From Cerasicoccus sp. TK19100 (lineage in GTDB: Bacteria; Verrucomicrobiota; Verrucomicrobiia; Opitutales; Cerasicoccaceae), in assembly GCF_027257155.1 (NCBI RefSeq), contig NZ_JAPWDU010000005.1:62001-126000 (forward strand): DNA of 64,000 nucleotides, given 5' to 3'. The number at the start of each line of letters is the position of its first letter. Positions within the stretch are counted from its first letter, which is position 1. Below, piece by piece: positions 42,170 to 50,673 of the stretch. The translations under genes were made by a program, and so were the position numbers. Below the pieces are notes generated by a model that saw only the letters and a list, made by a program, of their open reading frames with translations, did no database searches and was not told where the DNA came from.

Positions 42170-42426
42170 AATTGATGTGGGTTGTTGCAAACTACAGTGC
42201 ATATAACTGTTATATTGTAAATTATATAATTCCCTAAATTTCTTTTTAAACAAACGAGGATCGGAACGAACTGTTTTGAAATTAGCTTGTCGAAAGCAGT
42301 TTTGAAAGTGGTTATATTCCGACTAGGTGATAAATTCCGTGCTACTGGTCCTGAAAATAGTTTCTAATGTGATAAGAAAGCTGCTAAGCAAACCAGTGAT
42401 TCCTTCACCCCAACCCAATTCCCCCT

Positions 42427-43425
42427 GTGACTGAGACCGAAGACTACATTGCGCAAGTTACCCAAGAAGTTCAAAATGCTAACCAATGGCTGCCCGCGCT
42501 GCATGAACAGCTCGCTAAGCGCATCGTTGGCCAGCATTACCTGATCGATCGCCTGCTCGTCGGCCTGCTCGCTAACGGTCACGTGCTGCTGGAGGGCTTG
42601 CCCGGGCTCGCCAAGACATCGACCATCAATGCGCTTGCGCTGGCGGTAAATTCCGACTTTTCGCGCATCCAGTTTACGCCTGATTTGCTTCCCGCCGACC
42701 TGATCGGCACGCTCGTTTACAACCCGAAGGACAACGTCTACACGACGCACAAGGGACCGCTGTTCGGCAACCTGATCCTCGCCGACGAAATTAACCGCGC
42801 CCCTGCCAAGGTGCAGTCCGCGCTGTTGGAGGCTATGCAGGAGCATCAGGTGACCATCGGCGACACCATCTATCCGCTGCCCGAGCCGTTCCTGGTGTTG
42901 GCGACGCAGAATCCTGTCGACCAAGAGGGGACTTATCCGCTGCCCGAGGCGCAGATGGATCGCTTCATGCTCAAGGTAGTTGTCGAATATCCGGAGGAGC
43001 ACGAGGAGCTGCAAATCCTCGACATCATGGCGCAGACACGGCCCAAGATTCCCATTGAGCCGGTGCTGTCACCGGAGAATATTTTGGCGATGCAGGACAT
43101 CGTGGACAAGGTTTACGTCGATGAGTCCGTGCGCAAATACATCGTGAGCTTGGTGATGACCACGCGTGATCCGGCCCGCGTCGATGAGAAGCTCGTGCCG
43201 TATATTAAATACGGCGCTTCGCCGCGTGCGACGATCAACCTGACCCTCGCTGCCCGGGCCAAAGCGTTCCTCTCCGGCCGCGGTTACGTGACGCCGGACG
43301 ACGTCAAAGACATGGCGCTCGACGTGATGCGCCACCGCATCAACACCACTTACGAAGCGGCCGCCGACGAGGTGACCCGCGAGGATATTTTGACCCGCGT
43401 GCTTGAACTCGTCCAGGTTCCCTAA
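42427..43425 (+). CDS. MoxR-family AAA ATPase (Bat operon)
   Basis: 332 residues from a GTG start with no SD. AAA_3 domain: Walker A LLEGLPGLAKTS, Walker B LILADEINRAPAKVQSALLEAM, sensor region LATQNPVDQEGTYPLPEAQMDRF, and an AAA lid domain (AAARAKAFLSGRGYVTPDDV region). MoxR ATPases act as chaperones for partner VWA proteins. The order MoxR-DUF58-DUF4381-VWA-VWA-TPR is the Bat (aerotolerance) operon. Confidence 0.95.
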   Translation: MTETEDYIAQVTQEVQNANQWLPALHEQLAKRIVGQHYLIDRLLVGLLANGHVLLEGLPGLAKTSTINALALAVNSDFSRIQFTPDLLPADLIGTLVYNPKDNVYTTHKGPLFGNLILADEINRAPAKVQSALLEAMQEHQVTIGDTIYPLPEPFLVLATQNPVDQEGTYPLPEAQMDRFMLKVVVEYPEEHEELQILDIMAQTRPKIPIEPVLSPENILAMQDIVDKVYVDESVRKYIVSLVMTTRDPARVDEKLVPYIKYGASPRATINLTLAARAKAFLSGRGYVTPDDVKDMALDVMRHRINTTYEAAADEVTREDILTRVLELVQVP

Positions 43426-43444
43426 GCCCGCAGGGTCGCTGATT

Positions 43445-44326
43445 ATGAGCGCCAAGCAATGGCTGAAGCGGGTCCGCGCCGTCGAGGTGAAGACCCGACT
43501 GCTCTCGGAGCAACTCCTACAGGGGCAGGCGCACTCCATCTTTACGGGGCGCGGCATCGACTTCGAAGACGTCCGGCCCTACCAGCCGGGGGACGACGTG
43601 CGCCGCATCGATTGGAACGTCACCGCGCGCATGCGCGAGCCCTACGTGAAGCGCTTCATCGAAGAGCGCGAACTGACCTTTATCATTCTGCTGGACCTGA
43701 GTTCGTCGGGTGCCTTTACCTCGGCTGAGCAGTCGAAAAACGAGCTCGCCGCCGAGCTGTGTGGCGTTTTCGGCTTCAGTGCGATTCGCAGTAACGACCG
43801 CGTCGGGCTGGTGCTCTTTACGAGCGAAGTCGAGGCGTGGATTCCCCCCGCCAAGGGCGAGGACCACGTGCTGCACATGATTAAAGGCGCGCTGTTCCAC
43901 GAGCCGCGCAACAGCGGCACGAACATTTCCGAGGCGGTGAAATTCCTCGAACGCGTGTCGGCGAGACCGGCGGTGGTAGTCGTCATTTCCGATTTCATGG
44001 ACGAGGGCTTCGAGCGGGCGATCAAGTCTGCCAACCAACGCCACGAAATGATGGCGCTGAACCTGATCGACCACCGCGATTTCGAGCTGCCGCGTGTGGG
44101 ATGGGTGACGTTGCAGGACCCCGAGACGGGCGACTTCGTGGAGATCAACACGAACAAAAAGAAGATCCGCGAGGCTTACAAAGAGCGGGCGATGGCTCGC
44201 TACCGGAGCCTGCATCACAAGCTGCGCAGTGGCGGCGTGCCGGCGTTGGACATCCATACCGATCGCCCGTATTTCGTCGATCTCTGTCAATTTCTAACCG
44301 AGCGCTCGTCGCGACGACTGGCCTGA
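43445..44326 (+). CDS. DUF58 domain protein (Bat operon)
   Basis: 293 residues from the ATG at 43445. The DUF58 signature is GRGIDFEDVRPYQPGDDVRRIDWN, followed by a VWA-like fold (LTFIILLDLSSSGAF with partial MIDAS residues, VVVVISDFMDEGFE). It belongs to the MoxR-associated set and probably works with the upstream ATPase. The stop overlaps the next start by one base (TGATG). Confidence 0.93.
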   Translation: MSAKQWLKRVRAVEVKTRLLSEQLLQGQAHSIFTGRGIDFEDVRPYQPGDDVRRIDWNVTARMREPYVKRFIEERELTFIILLDLSSSGAFTSAEQSKNELAAELCGVFGFSAIRSNDRVGLVLFTSEVEAWIPPAKGEDHVLHMIKGALFHEPRNSGTNISEAVKFLERVSARPAVVVVISDFMDEGFERAIKSANQRHEMMALNLIDHRDFELPRVGWVTLQDPETGDFVEINTNKKKIREAYKERAMARYRSLHHKLRSGGVPALDIHTDRPYFVDLCQFLTERSSRRLA

Positions 44327-44886
44327 TGGCGGACGAAACCACAGAGGCAACCACCGTTGAAGAGATCGGCCTGATCGACGACCTTGCGCCCGCCACGCCG
44401 CCGGCCGAGGTCAGTGCGTGGTGGTTTATCGGCCCAGCAATCGTGGTCATCGCATTGGCGGCGATTATCTGGCAGATGCGGGCGCGCATACGGGCGAAGA
44501 TAGAGCAGCTAACCGCGCCGCCGCCTCCCAATCCCGCCAAGGATGCGCGTGAAGCCCTGGCAGAGCTGCGTGCAGCGATGAGCGAGCTGACCATGCGCGA
44601 ATTTATTGACCGCTTGTCGAAGATTTTTCGCGCCTATTTGGAGGGACGTTTCACCATTCGCGCCACGAGCCAAACGACGCGTGAGTTTCTGAAAGCCGCG
44701 ACGAAGGGCAGCCGTTTCAATGAAGAAACGCGCGAGAAAATTCGCGAGTTTCTGGAGACGTCCGACCGTGCCAAGTTCGCGCATCAGACGGTGCCCGAAG
44801 AGACGGGAAACGCGTTTTTGGCTTTCGTCGAAAGCTACATTGAGGCAACCGAGAAATCACCACCTGCCAAGGAGGATTCGCGATGA
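44326..44886 (+). CDS. DUF4381-like membrane protein (Bat operon)
   Basis: 186 residues. One membrane helix (WWFIGPAIVVIALAAIIWQM, about residues 31-50), then a Pro-rich linker and a helical cytoplasmic domain (AREALAELRAAM..., LSKIFRAYLEGRF, TTREFLKA). The size and layout fit the DUF4381 proteins found between DUF58 and VWA genes in Bat operons. It overlaps batA by 4 bases, where a strong AAGGAGG site precedes the next ATG. Confidence 0.8.
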   Translation: MADETTEATTVEEIGLIDDLAPATPPAEVSAWWFIGPAIVVIALAAIIWQMRARIRAKIEQLTAPPPPNPAKDAREALAELRAAMSELTMREFIDRLSKIFRAYLEGRFTIRATSQTTREFLKAATKGSRFNEETREKIREFLETSDRAKFAHQTVPEETGNAFLAFVESYIEATEKSPPAKEDSR

Positions 44887-45959
44887 ACGACTTCTGGCTG
44901 CGCGCGGCGGAAATACGCTTTGCCTACCCGTGGCTGCTGGTGCTGTGGGTGCTGATCCCGGTGGCGGTTTACCTGGCTTCGCGCCATGGGCCAGCGGGCT
45001 CGTTGACGTTTTCTTCGACGAAAATCCTCGCCGGGCTGGCCAAGGAAAACCGCGTGAGCCGCGGTTTCTTTCTACGCCTGTTGAGGATCATTGGGCTGGC
45101 GCTGCTCGTTGCCGCCATCGCGCGGCCGCGGATTCCGCAGGGTGAAATTCCGGACTCGGAGAAGGGTATCGACATCATGCTCGTGCTCGACTTTTCCGCC
45201 TCGATGGACGCCGAGGATTACGTGGTCGACGGCGAGAAAGTTTCCCGCCTGACCGCGCTGAGCACCGTCATTGGCGAGTTCCTCAAAGGCCGTGCGCACG
45301 ACCGTTTTGGCATCGTGGGTTTTGCCAAGCATCCGTATCTCACGAGCCCGCTTACCCTGGACTATGACTGGATCGAAAACGCGCTGAAATCGATCAAGAC
45401 GGAAGGCGGCACGGCGGTAGGCGAGGGTATCCACATGTCCGTGAAATACCTGCTTGCCGACGAGCGCAGCCGCGTGGCGGAGGAGGCGGGGCAGGAGCCA
45501 CAGCCAGCCTCGCACTGGTACGACATGCTCGACATGCAGGAGCATATCGAGGTGGAGGGATCGCGCGGCCCGGACAAGCGGCAGAAGGTGCTGATTCTCG
45601 TTTCCGACGGCATTAGCAACACCGGTATGTCGCCGTTGGAGGCTGCCAAAATCGCCAAAGAGCACCAGATCCGCGTGCACACGATTCGGATTAATCCCGG
45701 CACGGTTCAGCCGCGCAGTTTGGAGCGCGATGTCATGTATGCGATCGCCAAGGAAACCGGTGGCGAGTTTTTCCAGGCTACGAATACCGCCACGCTACTG
45801 TCGATTTACCAGCAGATCGACCAGATGGAAAAGACCGTCATCGAACAAAAGCGTTTTCAGAATTACGACGAGGTTTACCACTGGTTTGCCTGGGGCGGGC
45901 TGGGGTGCCTGGCGCTGAACTTCCTGCTGTGGCAGACGATTAAAAGGAGGCTGCCATGA
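44883..45959 (+). CDS. batA: VWA-domain membrane protein BatA
   Basis: 358 residues. Two N-terminal helices (about 17-32 and 64-80), a periplasmic VWA domain with the MIDAS motif D103-F-S-A-S107, and a C-terminal helix (WFAWGGLGCLALNFLLWQT). Relatives are proposed to protect against oxidative stress or chaperone envelope proteins. AAGGAGG precedes the start. It overlaps batB by 4 bases. Confidence 0.9.
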   Translation: MNDFWLRAAEIRFAYPWLLVLWVLIPVAVYLASRHGPAGSLTFSSTKILAGLAKENRVSRGFFLRLLRIIGLALLVAAIARPRIPQGEIPDSEKGIDIMLVLDFSASMDAEDYVVDGEKVSRLTALSTVIGEFLKGRAHDRFGIVGFAKHPYLTSPLTLDYDWIENALKSIKTEGGTAVGEGIHMSVKYLLADERSRVAEEAGQEPQPASHWYDMLDMQEHIEVEGSRGPDKRQKVLILVSDGISNTGMSPLEAAKIAKEHQIRVHTIRINPGTVQPRSLERDVMYAIAKETGGEFFQATNTATLLSIYQQIDQMEKTVIEQKRFQNYDEVYHWFAWGGLGCLALNFLLWQTIKRRLP

Positions 45960-46990
45960 GGTTCGTTTATCCGGAAATTTTTTGGGGCGGGCTTGGCTTT
46001 CTGGTCTTGTTGCTCGCGGTCTTTGTCTGGTCGAACTGGCGGGCCAAGCGGCGCATGCGTTTGTTCCTCGGGCCGGCGATTCAACGCGTGGCAAACCTCC
46101 GCGCCATCTATGCGCGCAGCCGGTTGAAGGCGCTGTTGTTTTTGCTCGGTCTGCTGATGATTTTAATTGGCTTGGCGCGACCGGTGTTGGAGCCTGAAGA
46201 CCAGGAAATCAAGCGCATCGGCATGGACTACTTTATCGTGCTGGATGGCTCCAAGAGCATGCTCGCGACCGATATGGAGAGCAACCGGCTGGAGGCCTCG
46301 AAGCGGGCCATTAAAAAACTGCTGGAGGCATCCAAGGGCGACCGCGTGGGGCTGGTGGTGTTTGCCGGAAAAGGCTTTTTGCGCGCCCCGCTGACCTTCG
46401 ATTTCGCCGCGTATAATCTCGTGCTGGACCACGTGAGCGCGAGCAATACCTACCCGGGCGGCACGAATCTAGAGGGCGGCCTGGAGCGCGTGGCCGACGC
46501 CATGGCCGACATGGACCTGAAGCACAAGGCCGTGATCGTCATCTCCGACGGCGAGGAGCTGGAGGGGGACGCCGTGGGCTTTGCACGCCAAATGTATAAC
46601 GAGCACGGCATCGTTACGCACGCCGTGGCCGCTGGCACGATGACGGGTGCGAAGATCGAGCTGAGCCGTCGCGGCGACCGCGTTTATTATCAGCGCGATG
46701 CGTATGGCACCGAGGTCACTTCGCGCATGGACCGCTCGCTGCTGCGCCGCGTGGCCGAGGCCGGGCGCGGTAAGTTTATCGAGCTCGACGAAGACGGCGA
46801 CGCGCTCGTGGACCTCTATTACGAATCGCTGAAGCCGCTTGGCGACGAGGCCGACGTGACCACGATGAAAGGTTATGTTGAGTTTTTCCCGATTCCGTTG
46901 TTAATTGGTTTGGCACTGCTCTTGGTGCAGACCGTGATTCCCGAAAAGAACATCCGCCACACGCCGCGCGCAATTTTGACCGATGAGTAA
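45956..46990 (+). CDS. batB: VWA-domain membrane protein BatB
   Basis: 344 residues, the same architecture as BatA: N-terminal helices (about 9-25 and 58-74), a VWA domain with the complete MIDAS motif D97-G-S-K-S101, and a final helix (FFPIPLLIGLALLLVQTVI). The pair of adjacent VWA proteins is typical of Bat operons. AAGGAGG lies just before the start, and the 3' end overlaps the TPR gene by 8 bases. Confidence 0.9.
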   Translation: MRFVYPEIFWGGLGFLVLLLAVFVWSNWRAKRRMRLFLGPAIQRVANLRAIYARSRLKALLFLLGLLMILIGLARPVLEPEDQEIKRIGMDYFIVLDGSKSMLATDMESNRLEASKRAIKKLLEASKGDRVGLVVFAGKGFLRAPLTFDFAAYNLVLDHVSASNTYPGGTNLEGGLERVADAMADMDLKHKAVIVISDGEELEGDAVGFARQMYNEHGIVTHAVAAGTMTGAKIELSRRGDRVYYQRDAYGTEVTSRMDRSLLRRVAEAGRGKFIELDEDGDALVDLYYESLKPLGDEADVTTMKGYVEFFPIPLLIGLALLLVQTVIPEKNIRHTPRAILTDE

Positions 46991-48878
46991 CTTTACCCGC
47001 ATCCTCCTCGCCGGTGTTTTGCTCGCCGCGCCCTTTGTCTCGCACGCGCAGTATGAGGCCATCGAAAAGCTGATCGCGGATGGCAAATTTACCGAGGCCA
47101 AACCGCTGATTGACCAGCGTCTCCAGCAGACGCCGGAAGATCCTTACCTCGTCTACAATCTCGCGCTGGTTCACTATGCGGGGGGCAATTACGAGGACGC
47201 GATTGTGCTGTGGGAAAAGGTCCGCCTCGCGCCCGACAAAGACCTCGTGACCAAGGCCATGGCGCAGATCGGAAACGCGAGCTACCGGATTAGCGAGCAG
47301 ATCAAGGCGGACGGGCGGCAGGAGGACGCCACGATCCAGCTGCGCCGCGCCCAGCACTCGTTGCAAGCCGCCGTGGACCGAGATGATGGCTACGATATCG
47401 CGGTTCAAAATTACGAGTTCGTCTCAGATAAGCTCGTTGCGCATCTCGTGCAGCAGGGCAATTCCAAGATCGAAAAATCCGACAGCGAATGGGTGAAGGG
47501 CGAGCGCGATTTGGTGCTGTTTCGCTCGGCGCTGACGGACTATGAGGAGGCCTTGTTAATCCGCCCGGAGGACGAGGAGATCCAGCAACTCGTCAACAAC
47601 ACGCGCCAGAAGATGACGGACTATTTAAAAGATTCTGGAGAGAAAAATTTGGCCTCTGCCGAAAAGAAAATTGAGAATGTCGATGACCCCACGGCCAAGG
47701 AAAAGCTGGAGCAACAGGATGCGCGCGAGCTGCAACATGCCGAGGACCAAATCGGTGAGGCAGTGGCGAACTTTGAAGACGCATTGTCGATCAGCCCTGA
47801 TGACAAAGAGGCTGCGAAAGCTCTGGAAGAAGCGCGTGAAAAAGCCTCGAAGCTGATGGATGAAATCGCCGATAAGTGGCGACAGAACAGTGAGCTTTAC
47901 GAGCAGAAAACCGCCGATCTACAGCAGCAGCGCAAGGATGTGCAGCAGCAGTTGGAAAACGAGCAGGATAAGAAAAAGCGCAAGCAGCTCGAAAAGGAAT
48001 CCAAGGAGCTCGCGCAAAATATTCGCCGCAGCCAGTACGACAGCCAGAACCAGGCGGAGAAGGCGATGGAGGATTATCAGAAGGCCCTCGACTACGATCC
48101 GGAAAACCAACAGGCCCAGCAGGCGCTGCAAAAAATGCAGCAAAAAATGTCTCAGGAGCTGGAGGCCCAGGCGGATGAAAATCTTGCCGTTGCCGCGGGT
48201 GCACAGGAGCATATTGACTCCCGGCAGGATCGTTTAGAGCAGATGCAAAAGGAACTCGCGCAGCAGCCCGACGCCAATCGCCAGAAGCGCCTGGAAAACG
48301 AAATTGCCAAGTATGAGGAGTATAATGCCCGTAGCGCGCAGAACGCCGCCGACCGTTTACTCACGGCCAAGAGCGAGCTTGAAAAGGCGTTGGATTTTGA
48401 CCCCGGCAATGAATCCGCCGAGAAAAAGTTAGCCGAAACCACGCAAAAAATAGCCGCCGCTCTGGAGCAAGCGGGCGACCAGCAAATGCTCGCCGCCGCG
48501 ACTCACGAGGAAAATGGAAACGAAGACCAGGCCATCGCCCACATGGAGCAGGCGATCAAAAATTTCGACTCCGCCATGGCCCTCGCGCAGGACGATGCGC
48601 AAGCCGACGCCATTGGCCAAAAGATGGATGCCGCCCGCGAAGAGCTGCTCGCCCAGCGCAATGAACGCGCCCAAGAGCTTGCCGCCGCACAGCAGCAAAT
48701 GCAGGCTCAGCAACAAGCCCAGCAGCCGCAGCAACCCAGCGAGCCAAATGCGCAAAACGCTCAGGAGGTCGCCATGGAATACCAGGAGATGGTCCAGTTT
48801 GCCGAAGACGCGCAAGGCAGCGAGGAGTTCGGCAATTTCGACACCAAGGCCATGAAGCGCGTCGTCAAGGACTGGTAA
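46983..48878 (+). CDS. TPR/coiled-coil periplasmic protein (BatC-like position)
   Basis: 631 residues with a signal peptide (ILLAGVLLAAPFVSHA). TPR-like units occur at the start (FTEAKPLIDQRLQQTPEDPYLVYN...) and recur through the protein (ALSISPDDKEAAKALEEA, ALDYDPENQQAQQALQKM, ALDFDPGNESAEKKLAET). Between them are long Glu/Lys/Gln-rich helices predicted to be coiled coil. A Gln-rich stretch precedes the C-terminus. BatC proteins are TPR proteins but usually shorter. No BatD-like gene follows. Confidence 0.8.
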   Translation: MSNFTRILLAGVLLAAPFVSHAQYEAIEKLIADGKFTEAKPLIDQRLQQTPEDPYLVYNLALVHYAGGNYEDAIVLWEKVRLAPDKDLVTKAMAQIGNASYRISEQIKADGRQEDATIQLRRAQHSLQAAVDRDDGYDIAVQNYEFVSDKLVAHLVQQGNSKIEKSDSEWVKGERDLVLFRSALTDYEEALLIRPEDEEIQQLVNNTRQKMTDYLKDSGEKNLASAEKKIENVDDPTAKEKLEQQDARELQHAEDQIGEAVANFEDALSISPDDKEAAKALEEAREKASKLMDEIADKWRQNSELYEQKTADLQQQRKDVQQQLENEQDKKKRKQLEKESKELAQNIRRSQYDSQNQAEKAMEDYQKALDYDPENQQAQQALQKMQQKMSQELEAQADENLAVAAGAQEHIDSRQDRLEQMQKELAQQPDANRQKRLENEIAKYEEYNARSAQNAADRLLTAKSELEKALDFDPGNESAEKKLAETTQKIAAALEQAGDQQMLAAATHEENGNEDQAIAHMEQAIKNFDSAMALAQDDAQADAIGQKMDAAREELLAQRNERAQELAAAQQQMQAQQQAQQPQQPSEPNAQNAQEVAMEYQEMVQFAEDAQGSEEFGNFDTKAMKRVVKDW

Positions 48879-48893
48879 GGCAACAGCAATGGG

Positions 48894-49005
48894 GTAGGGA
48901 CGCATCTCCGAGGCGTCCGCTGAGTTGGCGTGGCGTGCGCGGTCGGCTTCAGCCATCCGCATCTCTGCGCGAATTACATGTCGGCCTCTAAAGAGACCGA
49001 CCTAC
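48894..49005. repeat. Two hairpins in the intergenic region after the Bat operon
   Basis: GGACGC (48898-48903) pairs with GCGTCC (48913-48918), extended by imperfect bases to 9-bp arms. A second hairpin pairs GTCGGCCTCT (48980-48989) with AGAGACCGAC (48992-49001), 10-bp arms with one mismatch. Both lie between convergent genes and could act as terminators, though neither has a T-run. They may be members of an intergenic repeat family. Confidence 0.5.
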
Positions 49006-49033
49006 GCCACTCCCGCGCAACGGCTTTTGCGTC

Positions 49034-49915
49034 TTACTTTGCGGACTTCGGGTCAAACGCGTCGCGCAGGCCGTCACCGATCGCGTTGAGCGAAAACAAG
49101 GTTGCCGAGAAAAACAGCGCAGGAAAAAGCAGGAGCCACGGGAACTCTTCCATCGTTTCGGCACCTTGGTTGAGCAGGTCGCCCCAGCTTGTCATCGGGG
49201 CTTGCACGCCGAGTCCGAGGAAGCTGATAAACGCCTCGAGCAGCATGACGCCCGGCACCGTGAGCGTGGCAAAGACGATGATTACGCCAAAGAGATTGGG
49301 TAGCAAGTGCCGTAAAATAATGGCCAAGTCGCCTTGGCCCAGTGCGCGCGATGCCTGCACGAACTCGCGGGTCTTGAGCTCCAGAGCCTGCCCGCGCACG
49401 ATGCGCGCCATGGTCAGCCATTCGACGGCACCAATGGCCACAAAGATCAGCGCGAAGTTTCGCCCGAAAAAGGTCAGAAGCAGGATGACAAAAATCACAA
49501 AGGGCATGGCCTGCAAAATCTCCACGCCGCGCATCATGGCGCGGTCGGCCATGCCTCCGGCCAGCCCGGCGATCACGCCATAGGTCACGCCAATGAGGAC
49601 GGATACGAGGGAAGCCAGCAGCCCGACGGCAAAGGAAATACGCCCGCCGATCATGATGCGCGCCAGCAAGTCGCGGCCGAGAATATCGGTGCCTAGCCAG
49701 TGCTCGGCCGATGGCGCGCTGGCACCTAGCTCAAGGTTGGTGACTTCGTGGTATTTCGCCGGTTGGAAAAACGGGCCGATCAGGCACACGGCGATGATCA
49801 GCGCAAGCAGGATGGCGCTGGCGAGGGCCAAGCGGTTTTTTCGCCAGCGATGCCACCCATCCGACCACGGAGAGGCCGGTGCCGGGGCAGGGGGGCTGGC
49901 GGCGGCGTTGCTCAT
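49034..49915 (-). CDS. Peptide/oligosaccharide ABC transporter permease (OppC/DppC type)
   Basis: 293 residues with the OppC layout: an N-terminal helix ([21 protein letters not shown]), [21 protein letters not shown], helices through residues ~90-280, and the EAA-type loop [24 protein letters not shown]. It transports peptides or oligosaccharides together with an OppB partner and two ATPases, none of which is nearby. It overlaps ubiE by 4 bases. Confidence 0.9.
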   Translation of the reverse strand: MSNAAASPPAPAPASPWSDGWHRWRKNRLALASAILLALIIAVCLIGPFFQPAKYHEVTNLELGASAPSAEHWLGTDILGRDLLARIMIGGRISFAVGLLASLVSVLIGVTYGVIAGLAGGMADRAMMRGVEILQAMPFVIFVILLLTFFGRNFALIFVAIGAVEWLTMARIVRGQALELKTREFVQASRALGQGDLAIILRHLLPNLFGVIIVFATLTVPGVMLLEAFISFLGLGVQAPMTSWGDLLNQGAETMEEFPWLLLFPALFFSATLFSLNAIGDGLRDAFDPKSAK

Positions 49916-50607
49916 CGAATCGCTTCGTGGATCGCCACAATGCCAAACGTCAGCGGCACGGCACGCACCTCGCTAAAGCCCGCTTCGCGAATCTGCGCGC
50001 TGAGGGTCTCACGTGCCGGAAAGCCCTCGATGGAGCACGCCAGGTAGTCGTAGGCGTCTTTTTTCCCCGTCACGATGGCAGCCAGCGGCGGCAGCACGCA
50101 CTTCAGATAGAAATAGTAAAACGGGCGAAACCACGTGTAGGGCTGCGAAAACTCCAGGATGAACAGCCGTCCGCCGGGGCGCAGGGAGCGGCGCATTTCG
50201 CGCAGGCCGCGTAGGCGGTCCTCGAAATTTCTCACGCCAAAGGCGATCGTGATCGCATCGGTGGACTCGCTTTCCAGTGGCAGGTCCAGGCAGTCGCCAA
50301 AGGCGAAGCGGATGGCCTCGTCGCCAAACTGGTCGCGTTGCTTGGCGCGGGCCTCATCGAGCATCGGTTCGCAAAAATCGAGGCCGGTCAAATTCACCTC
50401 GGCGGGTAACTTGCGCCGCAGGGCAAAGGCGACATCGCCGCTACCGGTGGCCAGATCGACGACTACCTGCGGCTTGGCTTTGGCAACCATGCCCACGAGC
50501 ACTTTGCGCCAGTAGAAGTCCACCCCGCCACTAAGCACGTGATTCGCGGCATCGTAGCGATGCGCGATTTGTCCAAACATCTGGCTGATTGCGGCTCCTT
50601 CCGGCAT
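49912..50607 (-). CDS. ubiE: Demethylmenaquinone/ubiquinone-type C-methyltransferase
   Basis: 231 residues. SAM-dependent methylase that makes menaquinone (or ubiquinone) from the demethyl precursor. Signature blocks are [18 protein letters not shown], the SAM motif [25 protein letters not shown] (UbiE/MenG signature) and [12 protein letters not shown]. The quinone cannot be decided from this gene alone; Verrucomicrobia usually use menaquinone. The start overlaps no upstream gene. It is followed by oppC through a 4-base overlap. Confidence 0.95.
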   Translation of the reverse strand: MPEGAAISQMFGQIAHRYDAANHVLSGGVDFYWRKVLVGMVAKAKPQVVVDLATGSGDVAFALRRKLPAEVNLTGLDFCEPMLDEARAKQRDQFGDEAIRFAFGDCLDLPLESESTDAITIAFGVRNFEDRLRGLREMRRSLRPGGRLFILEFSQPYTWFRPFYYFYLKCVLPPLAAIVTGKKDAYDYLACSIEGFPARETLSAQIREAGFSEVRAVPLTFGIVAIHEAIR

Positions 50608-50673
50608 AATCCCTTACTAGAACGCAAACTTTGCCCGTTTGACAACCTCGCGTTTCGCTTTTGCGAGGTCGCG

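Noticed and set aside
49032-49050. TTACTTTGCGGACTTCG as another palindrome copy
   Set aside because: Only the left arm is present; there is no complementary right arm.
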